Below are positions 17,936 to 24,853 of a stretch of DNA of 64,000 nt, piece after piece. The stretch spans positions 106,437 to 170,436 of the forward strand of contig JBBRRB010000008.1 of NCBI GenBank assembly GCA_038225555.1, in the 5' to 3' direction. The stretch comes from JANXQZ01 sp038225555. Lineage in GTDB: Bacteria; Acidobacteriota; Terriglobia; Bryobacterales; Bryobacteraceae. The notes below the pieces were generated by a model, which saw only the letters and a list, made by a program, of their open reading frames with translations, was not told the DNA's origin and ran no database searches. A program made the translations under genes and the position numbers. The stretch's first letter is position 1. Every line of letters starts with the position of its first letter.

Positions 17936-18241
17936 TCAGCGCAGATGGAGTTCAGAAGGTGGATGAAAGCGCCGGACTCGGATTTCCTTTTCCCGGCTGC
18001 GGGTCTTTGCAATATCGTAAGCTGACTGCATGCGCATAAGGGTGTCCATCTTCACGCCAAACGCCTTCTCGATGCGTAGCGCCATTTCGCCGGATAGATC
18101 GGCTTTGCCGTTCAGCAAACTGGACAGGGCAGGGCGCGATACCTCAAGCGCAGCGGCGGCGGCGGTGACTGACAAGCCAGCCGGTTCAATGATCTCCGTC
18201 CGGACAAAATCGCCCGGGTGTGGCGGGTTCTTCATGGGCAT
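17936..18241 (-). CDS. higA: HigA-type antitoxin
   Basis: 101 residues with an XRE-type helix-turn-helix (LSVTAAAAALEVSRPALSSL then LNGKADLSGEMALRIEKAFG), preceded by the HigA/VapI signature HPGDFVRTEIIEPAGLS. The family binds and neutralises HigB and represses the operon. It begins 19 bp after the higB stop on the same strand, toxin first and antitoxin second, which is the normal higBA order. Start could be ATG 18241 or 18235. Fully intact. Confidence 0.9.
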   Translation of the reverse strand: MPMKNPPHPGDFVRTEIIEPAGLSVTAAAAALEVSRPALSSLLNGKADLSGEMALRIEKAFGVKMDTLMRMQSAYDIAKTRSREKEIRVRRFHPPSELHLR

Positions 18242-18260
18242 GGTTCGATACTCCCTCGCG

Positions 18261-18548
18261 TTAGTGGTAATCCTCTAAATTCAGATCGCAAATTTCGCGC
18301 TCGTCGTGGATAACAAAGGTCAAGCGCCGGTTACGCGTGACGCTCAAGCTCCATGTTCCTTTGCGGTCCCCCGTCAAAGTATGGACCTTCCAACTTGTGA
18401 GCGCCCGCAATTCCTCGACATCCTGCATGGTGTCGAGGAATGCGAACATTTTCCGCAGCTTGTCTACGGTGTCGGCAGGAACGCCTTTTGCGCTCTCCTC
18501 TGCGTAAAGCCTTTTCAGTCCTTTATGATTGAAGCTGCGAATGTTCAT
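18261..18548 (-). CDS. higB: HigB-type toxin (RelE/ParE superfamily)
   Basis: 95 residues from ATG 18548 (MNIRSFNHKGLKRLYAE). The upstream extension of this frame to 18938 is not conserved and crosses a repeat, so it is rejected. The sequence has the HigB/killer-protein pattern: FNHKGLKRLY, a long helix with KMFAFLDT, WKVHTLTGDRKGTWSL and TRNRRLTFVIHD, ending DLNLEDYH. HigB proteins are ribosome-dependent mRNA endonucleases. It forms an intact module with higA and is probably autoregulated by it. It lies in the accessory zone next to degenerate genes, typical for a mobile addiction module. Confidence 0.9.
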   Translation of the reverse strand: MNIRSFNHKGLKRLYAEESAKGVPADTVDKLRKMFAFLDTMQDVEELRALTSWKVHTLTGDRKGTWSLSVTRNRRLTFVIHDEREICDLNLEDYH

Positions 18549-18605
18549 CCGGCAAACTGTAACCTGTAGCTTAACACTTGTCAATAGTTCGCTAAACGGG
18601 CCGGT

Positions 18606-18628
18606 GCGCAAAGGACCATTCTGAAACA
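18606..18628 (+). repeat. short intergenic repeat, class A copy 4
   Basis: GCGCAAAGGACC then ATTCTGAAACA; nearly identical at both ends to the copy at 17307. Confidence 0.5.
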
Positions 18629-18880
18629 ATGGGCCTCTGCGGAAAAGAGACGACGCAGAAACCGAAGCGGCGCTTGATGCTCTCGAAAAAGCGATGCTTC
18701 CGGTAACGCTCGCGACGCCGGAGCGCTGCCCCACATGCGGCGCATGGCTGAAACGATCACGGCGGCAAGTGGTGCGCGTGTCCGACATGCGGCAAGCCGT
18801 TTGAACCGGCTCACGGGTGCAAGGCCGGCGATTATGTGGGGAGCGGAGATGACCCGATAAACGTGAAAATTCCGTTTTGA
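18628..18880 (+). pseudogene. zinc-ribbon protein gene broken by a one-base frameshift
   Basis: Two plus-strand frames join into one sensible protein if one A is removed from the AAA run at 18751-18753. The first frame gives a helix (AETEAALDALEKAMLP) and then RCPTCGAWL. The second continues NDHGGKWCACPTCGKPFEP and ends NVKIPF at TGA 18880. Together they form two CPTCG knuckles of a zinc ribbon. Unshifted, the first frame ends soon after at QAV. No start codon is found downstream of the repeat at 18606, so the N-terminus may also be lost. A homopolymer sequencing error is the alternative to real decay. Confidence 0.5.
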
Positions 18881-18889
18881 TCGCGTGGC

Positions 18890-18911
18890 GAAACTTACCA
18901 GTTTTGAAACA
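18890..18911 (+). repeat. short intergenic repeat, class B copy 2
   Basis: GAAACTTACC then AGTTTTGAAACA. It follows the broken zinc-ribbon gene by 9 bp and pairs with the copy at 15585. Confidence 0.5.
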
Positions 18912-19143
18912 TCGGCAAAGGCTAACTGAAGGCTTCACTATCCGGGTGGCCTTCCAGAGGTTGCGTTTAGAAGAGAATTGTCTGAGGTGACCCGGTTAGA
19001 AGACGTGTGCGTTTGGAAGTACGTCCGGCAGAATTAGAACGATCCATCCCATGCAAATACCATCTTTGAATCGTCGGCGGGCAATGTTTTCGGTCTAGGC
19101 AGCGTGCGCTGCATCAGCACTCGCATGGGTATTCGACCTCGCA

Positions 19144-19563
19144 TTGTTCCTAGCACTTCCGGGCACTATCCTGACAGTGGCCCTATTTGGCTTCGCCGCA
19201 ATGACAAACCGCCCATTGCGGATAGTTCTCAACATCGTCCCTGCATCGATCATGCTGTACTTAGGCGCTGCCCTGTGGACATGGGGAAACAGTAAGCAGA
19301 AACAACCCGCCTCCTCTGCGACACGGGTAGTGTTCCTTTTCTGGCTCATCCTATTGGTTCCCTGGATGGCGGTCGGGGGCCTCTCGGGTATGGCCTTTGA
19401 CGGAGGTGCCACTCCTGAAGCCTATGTGTTCTTCTGGTCAACTATGACCTATCCAGTTTCAGTCGCGCTGGTAGCGATATTCAGGAGGTGGTTTCCATAT
19501 GCAGTCATTCTTCCTGTCCTGAACTTGGTCGGGTGTTTTGCCTCTCCTCTGCTGCAGAAATAG
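19144..19563 (+). CDS. small membrane protein, paralogue of the one at 28775-29056
   Basis: 139 residues if started at TTG 19144, with four predicted helices (LPGTILTVALFGFAAM, LNIVPASIMLYLGAALW, VVFLFWLILLVPWMAVGG and a C-terminal pair). The stretch FFWSTMTYPVSVALVAIFRR is closely matched by FWTVSTYPVSLAIAWIFRR in the 28.8-kb gene, so the two are paralogues. The start is uncertain: the frame is open back to a TAG at 19096, and an ATG at 19084 lies just beyond that TAG. No function known. Confidence 0.55.
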   Translation: MFLALPGTILTVALFGFAAMTNRPLRIVLNIVPASIMLYLGAALWTWGNSKQKQPASSATRVVFLFWLILLVPWMAVGGLSGMAFDGGATPEAYVFFWSTMTYPVSVALVAIFRRWFPYAVILPVLNLVGCFASPLLQK

Positions 19564-19887
19564 TCAGCCACTCGGTGCGCTTGCCCGAGACATTCTGAAC
19601 TCTGGCGCACAGTCTTACATGCGCTATTGAGAAAAGCCCATTGTGTTATTGTGTCCGCGCAAGAGCAAACAAGCTCTCTGGACTGGGAGATCCAAACTGC
19701 AAGATCGCTGCTTTCTCCGCGCAAAATCATCTTTCTTGATCTTCCCGGCGGGTGCTCCCCGCCAGTTGACTGCCGCTCCATTACCGTTCCTGAATTCTGG
19801 CCTACCTTTATTGCGATGCCTTCGCTCAGCAGAATACGAAAAGCCAACGCGACGAGGATTGTCGTCGGAAACGCCGTGCGCTCCTGA
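19564..19887 (+). pseudogene. fragment of a hypothetical protein domain, in frame after an amber stop
   Basis: Directly after the TAG that ends the upstream membrane gene, the same frame stays open for 107 codons. It contains ELWRTVLHALLRKAHCVIV, then a short loop, LDWEIQTARSLLSPRKIIFL and DLPGG. This resembles a domain of uncharacterised acidobacterial and myxobacterial membrane proteins with the pattern hydrophobic strand, WE-helix, hydrophobic strand (recalled from memory, not searched). There is no start codon with a ribosome site, so it is treated as an N-terminally truncated remnant. The in-frame join may be coincidental. Confidence 0.3.
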
Positions 19888-19945
19888 CTTTCCAGATCGT
19901 GCTGTTGAGTTGCGCATACGACCCTTTGCGAGACAAGCGAACGCG

Positions 19946-20284
19946 CTACTTTTTGCGGGTAAACGTGCCGCAATCGACCGCCTGAAAAGTGCCGGGTTGA
20001 GCGTTATCAAGCGCGGCAATAATCAACGGCAGATTATGATTGAGAATGTCCCCTTCAACAGAGGACAAGGCCACGATAGCAATGGTGCGACCGGCAAGGT
20101 TTTGCTCATGGTTGAGCGTTTGGTCGCCGGTTAAAAAGATACCAATGCCATCGTTTTCGGCTGTCCGCAAGAGTTCGCCGTTCTTAAGCCCAGCCCAGCC
20201 TTTATAGATGACAGTGAAGACTTCATGTGCGCCGAGGTTCATCCGTAAACGATGCGCAAGATTTTCGTCTAGCAATACCTTCAC
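19946..20284 (-). CDS. DUF5615 PIN-like toxin candidate
   Basis: 112 residues. The N-terminus MKVLLDENLAHRLR and the later FLTGDQTLNHEQN are the two acidic motifs of the DUF5615 PIN-like family, which pairs with DUF433 proteins in many bacteria as a putative toxin-antitoxin module. Catalysis as an RNase is inferred from fold similarity, not shown. The start overlaps the stop of the upstream DUF433 gene by 4 bp, so the two are translationally coupled. Confidence 0.8.
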   Translation of the reverse strand: MKVLLDENLAHRLRMNLGAHEVFTVIYKGWAGLKNGELLRTAENDGIGIFLTGDQTLNHEQNLAGRTIAIVALSSVEGDILNHNLPLIIAALDNAQPGTFQAVDCGTFTRKK

Positions 20285-20529
20285 GGATTGGATTGCTCAC
20301 GATGGGCGTGGGCGAACTCGATCAGGCGCTTGATCTGCTCGAGGGAAAGCGAAGGCCAGTCCTCGTGGAGGTCCTCAATGCTGTCGCCCATGTCAAAGCT
20401 ATTCACAATGCCGTCAGGCATGATGCGCGTACCGCGCACAATGGGCCGTCCCGAAACCTTGCCCGGAATTTGCTCAATCAGTTCGCAAGCTGTCCAGTCG
20501 ATGCCCGCATGTGTGTCTAGCTTTGCCAT
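20281..20529 (-). CDS. DUF433 protein, putative antitoxin
   Basis: 82 residues with the typical DUF433 sequence: IPGKVSGRPIVRGTRIMPDG, DSIEDLHEDWPSLSLEQI and a final helix RLIEFAHAHRE. Family members have a winged-helix-like fold and are usually encoded directly before a DUF5615 PIN-like gene, as here with a 4-bp overlap. It is probably the antitoxin and autoregulator of the pair. Both genes are intact. Confidence 0.82.
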   Translation of the reverse strand: MAKLDTHAGIDWTACELIEQIPGKVSGRPIVRGTRIMPDGIVNSFDMGDSIEDLHEDWPSLSLEQIKRLIEFAHAHREQSNP

Positions 20530-20662
20530 GCTCGTACCCTGCTTTCATCGTAGCCTTTCACACCACGTTTCGGCGGCGGCGTCACGCGCCTAGAGGAAAA
20601 CCCGCGCGATTGCCGACCAACGGACTTTTTGGGGATATGATTTACGCGCATCAGGAGAACTC

Positions 20663-21022
20663 ATGAAAGAACAACAGAATATCGCGCTGATTCAGACGCT
20701 TTTTGAGGCGTTCGGGCGCGGCGATATGCAAGCGATGCTGGACGCTTTCTCAACCGATGCGGAGATGTTCTATCCCGGTCCAGCAATCATTCCGCAGGCA
20801 GGCAGGAAGAAGGGACAAGCCGAGATTCGAGCCTACTTTGATGCCATTCTCACTAACCAGAGAAATCACAATATCAGGATTGACCAGTACGTAGCGCGTT
20901 TTGCCCGTTTGAGTTGGCGACACCGCCGTACCATCCAATGACCACCAGGTTGTCGTCTTGCGCTCGATGTCCCCTTTGTGTTTACATTTGAGGTGCGCGA
21001 CGTAGGGTCAAACGGCACATAG
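20663..21022 (+). pseudogene. SnoaL-like (NTF2-fold) gene with two frameshifts
   Basis: The ATG frame (ribosome site AGGAG before 20663) begins as a typical SnoaL/ketosteroid-isomerase-like protein: IQTLFEAFGRGDMQAMLDAF, AEIRAYFDAIL and RIDQYVA. It then loses similarity and stops at 20941. Two other frames supply the expected continuation: GDTAV near 20925, then DVPFVFTFEVRD ending at TAG 21020-21022. An intact member would be about 120-130 residues. Two indels within about 90 bp are needed to restore it, which favours decay over a single read error. Confidence 0.65.
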
Positions 21023-21135
21023 TGATTAGCGATACTGCTGCCACGGGAGCGGCATCGTAGAATTTGACGGGCTTAGACAGCCCGGGCGACCTTTCGAGCA
21101 GGATAAACCATTTTGTTCAAACAGGCATGAGGGGT

Positions 21136-21154
21136 AAACGACCGTTTGTGAGAC
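21136..21154 (+). repeat. short intergenic repeat, class A copy 5
   Basis: AAACGACCGTTTGTGAGAC, same orientation as the rest, 35 bp before the broken TonB C-terminal-like gene. Confidence 0.4.
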
Positions 21155-21188
21155 GCCCTCCGGACTAGACTGAACGGTGAGGTGAGTC

Positions 21189-21709
21189 ATGCAGTTTAGA
21201 CGGACTTCTGCGGTTGGATTTCTTGTTGTCGGAGCGGCCTTTGCGCAAATTCTAGAAGACGGGTTGAGATTAAGAATCGCGACCTTCATTATCCCCTGCT
21301 TGCTCAGCAGGCGCGAATTCAGGGGGATGTTCATCTTAAGCTCAACTCTGGCGTAGTCGCGCTTATCTCCGGGCATCCGCTGCTCGCTCAAACCGCCGTC
21401 GAAAGCGCAAAGGCATTCGGACCGATTCAGGGCGAAGCGGACTTTGACGTGACCTACCACTTTGTCCTTGCCGACACTACCACTGGCGTGCTCACGTCGA
21501 CGACCGTCAAGAGAGGGAATGTGCTCGAACGGTTAGTATTGCGCATGTTCGGACATAAGACCGAAAGAGTATCTCTCGATTACCGATGCCAAGAAGGCAT
21601 TGCTCCGGCGAGCGATGTGAAGGTTGCTGGTGCGGTCATCGAGGTCTGGATTTACGGAGGAAGTCATTGTCTTCAGACCCAAGCGGGGACGCTCGTAGCT
21701 AAGCGTTGA
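21189..21709 (+). pseudogene. TonB C-terminal-domain-like exported protein, frameshifted near the N-terminus
   Basis: ATG 21189 opens a signal peptide (MQFRRTSAVGFLVVGAAFAQ). This frame stops at about 21355. Shifted by two, a long frame carries the hallmark of the TonB C-terminal domain: HYPLLAQQARIQGDVHLKL, then ISGHPLLAQTAVESAKAF, ending at TGA 21709. The shift must lie near 21245-21265. In Acidobacteriota such small secreted TonB_C proteins are common and their role is unclear. A start at 21449 would keep only the C-terminal 86 residues and lacks a signal. Assigned as a pseudogene unless the indel is a sequencing error. Confidence 0.6.
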
Positions 21710-21736
21710 ACAGGGATCATCGACGTTTGGGCCACG

Positions 21737-22504
21737 TCACGGCTGGGGGTGTGGATCGTCCGGGGGAAGCGCGTCTTGCAAGGCGCTCAAGTATTCTCCC
21801 ATAGTCGCGTCCAGCCGCCGGTACATAAGAGTCAGAAACGGTTTGAGGTCATTGCGCAACGAAGCTTCTTCCAGCGTGTCGAGATACGTTTTTCGATCTT
21901 CCGGGCGGACCGCGATGGGCGGGTATCCGTCACGGAGCAAAAGCAGGTTCATCAAGAGCCTTGCGGTACGTCCGTTGCCGTCGCCGAAAGGATGGATTGC
22001 GACAAGCCGGTAATGCGCGTCAAAGCTAGTTGCCGGGGTAGGTTCGGCTTTGCTCAGCCATTCACCGTATTCCTTCATCAATTGAGGTATTTTTGCCGGA
22101 TTGGGAAAAATGGCGGGGGAACCGGCAATGCGGCGAGGAAGGGTGCTGTAGATTCCGCCGATTTCGGGCAAGCTGCGGAAAACAATGCGCCGGTGGAGTT
22201 CGCGTATGGTCGTTTCATCTACGGGCGTGCCCTCTGCCGCCAATTCCCGAATCCATAACACGGCGTTGTAATGGTCGACGGCCTCAAGATGATCGCGCAG
22301 AGGCTTGCCGCCCACAGTTATGCCGTGTTCGATAAGCTCCGCCGTCTCGCGCAATGTCAGGGTGTTGCCTTCGATGGCGTTGGACGTGTAGGTCAGATCA
22401 ACGTCGTACGCCTTTTGCAGGGCGAGCAACGCCGCCCGCGAAACCGGGCGCATCGCGTCGAGCAGCTCTTTCTTCGCGGCAATCGAGGTGAGAAGCTCAT
22501 GCAT
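21737..22504 (-). CDS. Fic family protein (AMPylase), N-terminal inhibitory helix type
   Basis: 255 residues from ATG 22504 (MHELLTSIAAKK); the frame continues upstream without conservation. The catalytic motif HPFGDGNGR is complete. The N-terminal region has the self-inhibition motif SNAIEGN (S41 to N47; pattern S/TxxxEG/N), which places it in the class II Fic proteins kept inactive by an intramolecular glutamate. A Fic_N-type flap (RRIAGSPAIFPNPAKI) is present. Likely activity is AMP transfer to a protein target; the target is unknown. No HTH domain is seen, unlike many Fic regulators. Intact, within the accessory zone. Confidence 0.9.
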   Translation of the reverse strand: MHELLTSIAAKKELLDAMRPVSRAALLALQKAYDVDLTYTSNAIEGNTLTLRETAELIEHGITVGGKPLRDHLEAVDHYNAVLWIRELAAEGTPVDETTIRELHRRIVFRSLPEIGGIYSTLPRRIAGSPAIFPNPAKIPQLMKEYGEWLSKAEPTPATSFDAHYRLVAIHPFGDGNGRTARLLMNLLLLRDGYPPIAVRPEDRKTYLDTLEEASLRNDLKPFLTLMYRRLDATMGEYLSALQDALPPDDPHPQP

Positions 22505-22563
22505 GCGCTTTAAGAGATAGCATGGGGGGAAACGCCGGCACAACGCAATCGGAATCCTCCTCG

Positions 22564-22584
22564 AATTGGACCCTTTGTGAAACA
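22564..22584 (+). repeat. short intergenic repeat, class A copy 6
   Basis: AATTGGACCCTTTGTGAAACA, between the fic start and the FISUMP gene end. Confidence 0.45.
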
Positions 22585-22608
22585 CACCGGCGCTGGCACT
22601 CGAAGTCC

Positions 22609-23199
22609 TCACTCCCTGACGCACCGAACGGAAAATGCGCTGTGCTTCTCGCCGCTGGTCTGCCGATGGAAAGCGAGCCCGCCTTCGCCAAAGTTGTAGA
22701 ACGGTGCACTGACCGGTTCGCTTTCTGATGCTGTCCAGTAGAATCCGTGGGCTTCCAACCGTGCATACTTGCCATCCTCTTCGCGTCCACCGCCGAGCAT
22801 GGCATTGAACCCTGAGCCGCCTCCGATCAAGAGCGCCTTGTACGCCGCCTTGCCGCCTTCATCGGAATCCGCGCTGACCCCGCCGTACTGCTTTGCCCGT
22901 TGTCGCCATTCATCATCCGTCGGTAATCGCCATCCATCTCCCAATGATCGACATCCTCGCTGCGCTGACTCCCATGTGTACAAACGGCCATATTGACGGC
23001 AATTTCGTTCCGCATCTTCGTAGCAGTAGGAGGCGACAATTTGAACGTTTAGATTATGCGTCGTCCATTCTTTCCCGTCCGCCATCCGTCGGGAAGAACG
23101 GACGGCGGAGGCGCTAACAGACCCGAGCGCTATTCCCAAAGCGATTGATACTACACAAACCCGACGAGTTGAATTGGTCTTGTGCTTAATGCCAGTCAT
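22609..23199 (-). CDS. exported FISUMP-domain protein
   Basis: 196 residues from ATG 23199; a GTG at 23211 adds four residues. A signal peptide (VCVVSIALGIALGSVSASA) is followed by the Fibrobacter succinogenes major paralogous domain (FISUMP): DGKEWTTHNLNVQI, CYEDAERNCRQYGRLYTWE, CRSLGDGWRLPTDDEW, and a C-terminal FYWTASE with FSVRCVRE. These proteins are extracellular or envelope-attached with a C-type-lectin-like/formylglycine-enzyme-like topology; function unknown. The cysteines are paired as expected for disulfides. Confidence 0.85.
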   Translation of the reverse strand: MTGIKHKTNSTRRVCVVSIALGIALGSVSASAVRSSRRMADGKEWTTHNLNVQIVASYCYEDAERNCRQYGRLYTWESAQRGCRSLGDGWRLPTDDEWRQRAKQYGGVSADSDEGGKAAYKALLIGGGSGFNAMLGGGREEDGKYARLEAHGFYWTASESEPVSAPFYNFGEGGLAFHRQTSGEKHSAFSVRCVRE

Positions 23200-23405
23200 A
23201 ACGATCTTCACGCTTGCATAGTATTCTTACATTTCGCCGCCTGCGCTTCTGACTAGCCTTCGGGTCGCCCAGATGGCGCAGGGAAGCGCTACTCGGGGGT
23301 GTTGACGCGTTACCTGGCCGATCAAATGACGTTGCGAGAAATGAAACGAAGCGCGCCTGGACTTCACCATAGTATAGTTTGTGTTAATCCAAACGGGGGG
23401 ATGCA

Positions 23406-24839
23406 ATGTTACCAGGACTGGATCAGCTTAAGCATGTAGTTGTTCTGATGATGGAAAACCGATCGTTCGATCATCTGCTCGGCTACTTGCAGGCGCAGGA
23501 TCCGAGGATAGACGGAGTCGACGGCACCCAGTTCAATCCGGACACCAACGGCGAACCGGCTCACGTTGCACCGCTCGCGAAATATCAAAGCCAACTCCAG
23601 CCGGATCCGGGCCACCACTTCCCCGACGTCAAACTGCAGATTCACGGGGACAAGCCGGGAGATCCGAAGATGAGCGGCTTTGTGAAAGCGTACTTTCAGA
23701 AGCAGAAAAACGTGGCTCACTCGCGGGAGATCATGTATTGCTTCCCGCCGGAGAAGATGCCCGTAATCACGACTCTCGCCCGCAAGTTCGCCGTGTTCAA
23801 TCGCTGGTTCTCCTCGCTTCCCGGGCCCACGATTCCGAATCGCGCCTTCGCGCATTACGGCACTTCGTTTGGCCGGGTTGACATGAACTTGTTTTACATC
23901 GGCGAAAAGTACCCGTCGATTTACGAGCGCATGGTGAAGAACGGCCATACGGCCAAGATTTATTACTACGATTTGCCCAGCGGCACCATGGGGATGACGT
24001 CGATCCTGAAGGATCAGCCGCAGCTCTTCGGCACGGTCACTCAATTTCTGACTGAGTGCGGCACGGGAAACCTTCCAGACTACAGCTTCATCGAGCCGAA
24101 CTACACCGATCACGGGGGAAACACCGGGGAACTGCTTGCTTGCGATCAGCATCCCGATCACAACATGCTGGCCGGCGAGGAGTTCATCGCGCAGATCTAC
24201 ATGGCCATTCGCAATAACGACGAACTGTGGAAGAACACGGCTTTGCTGGTGGTTTATGACGAACATGGCGGCATTTACGATCACGTGGAGCCGCCCGCCT
24301 GCCCTGCGGACGAGTTTACGAATGCCGAAACGGGGTTTAAATTCGACAGTCTGGGCGTTCGGGTGCCAGCCGTTCTGATCTCGCCGTGGGTCCCTGAGGG
24401 AACGGTGGTGAGCGACCGTGTTTTCGACCATGCGTCGATTCCCGCGAGCGTGACGAAGAAGTTCATCGGCGACTGGGCCGCAAGGTCCCCCCGCGAGAAG
24501 AACGCCGACACATTTCTGGATTTGCTGACGCTGCAGCAGGCTCGTCAGGATTTCGTGGGATTTACGACGCAGCCAGTGGATTTCGATTTCGATCCCACAG
24601 GCAACACGATGTCGGTTCAGATGGATTCGGCACCGGACGATGCGGGCCGGCCAGGGCGCGAATTGTCCGATCTTTTAAAGGATCATGTGCTGGCGATTCG
24701 CGAGGTGGAGCGCACTCTGCCGCCGAATCAGCAGACCAACATCGATATTTACTCGATCAAAACCGAGGCCGAGGCGAGCAGTTACATTGCACAGGTGATG
24801 GCGATGCTGCATCCGCAGGTTGCCGCTGCCGGGCAGTAA
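23406..24839 (+). CDS. phosphoesterase of the phospholipase C / acid phosphatase family
   Basis: 477 residues. The first motif VVVLMMENRSFDHLLGYL and the later LVVYDEHGGIYDHVEPP are the metal- and substrate-binding signatures of the bacterial phosphoesterase family (PF04185; non-haemolytic phospholipase C, AcpA). Other family blocks are GPTIPNRAFAHYGTS, SFIEPNYTDHGGNTGE and RVPAVLISPWVPEGTVV. No signal peptide is apparent at this start, which is unusual because relatives are secreted via Tat. The start codon is preceded by a G-rich ribosome site. It is 14 bp upstream of a barrel protein gene and probably cotranscribed. Substrate (phospholipid or phosphomonoester) undetermined. Confidence 0.9.
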   Translation: MLPGLDQLKHVVVLMMENRSFDHLLGYLQAQDPRIDGVDGTQFNPDTNGEPAHVAPLAKYQSQLQPDPGHHFPDVKLQIHGDKPGDPKMSGFVKAYFQKQKNVAHSREIMYCFPPEKMPVITTLARKFAVFNRWFSSLPGPTIPNRAFAHYGTSFGRVDMNLFYIGEKYPSIYERMVKNGHTAKIYYYDLPSGTMGMTSILKDQPQLFGTVTQFLTECGTGNLPDYSFIEPNYTDHGGNTGELLACDQHPDHNMLAGEEFIAQIYMAIRNNDELWKNTALLVVYDEHGGIYDHVEPPACPADEFTNAETGFKFDSLGVRVPAVLISPWVPEGTVVSDRVFDHASIPASVTKKFIGDWAARSPREKNADTFLDLLTLQQARQDFVGFTTQPVDFDFDPTGNTMSVQMDSAPDDAGRPGRELSDLLKDHVLAIREVERTLPPNQQTNIDIYSIKTEAEASSYIAQVMAMLHPQVAAAGQ

Positions 24840-24853
24840 AGGGGATCAAAACC

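Noticed and set aside
15585..22584. Interpretation of the accessory zone as an integron cassette array
   Set aside because: No integrase gene, no attI, and the repeated sites lack recognisable attC core sequences; only the same-orientation repeat is retained as an observation.
23409..24431. 340-codon minus-strand frame opposite the phosphoesterase
   Set aside because: It is a shadow of a strongly conserved gene on the other strand (ENRSFDHLLG, DEHGG motifs); codon composition explains the openness.
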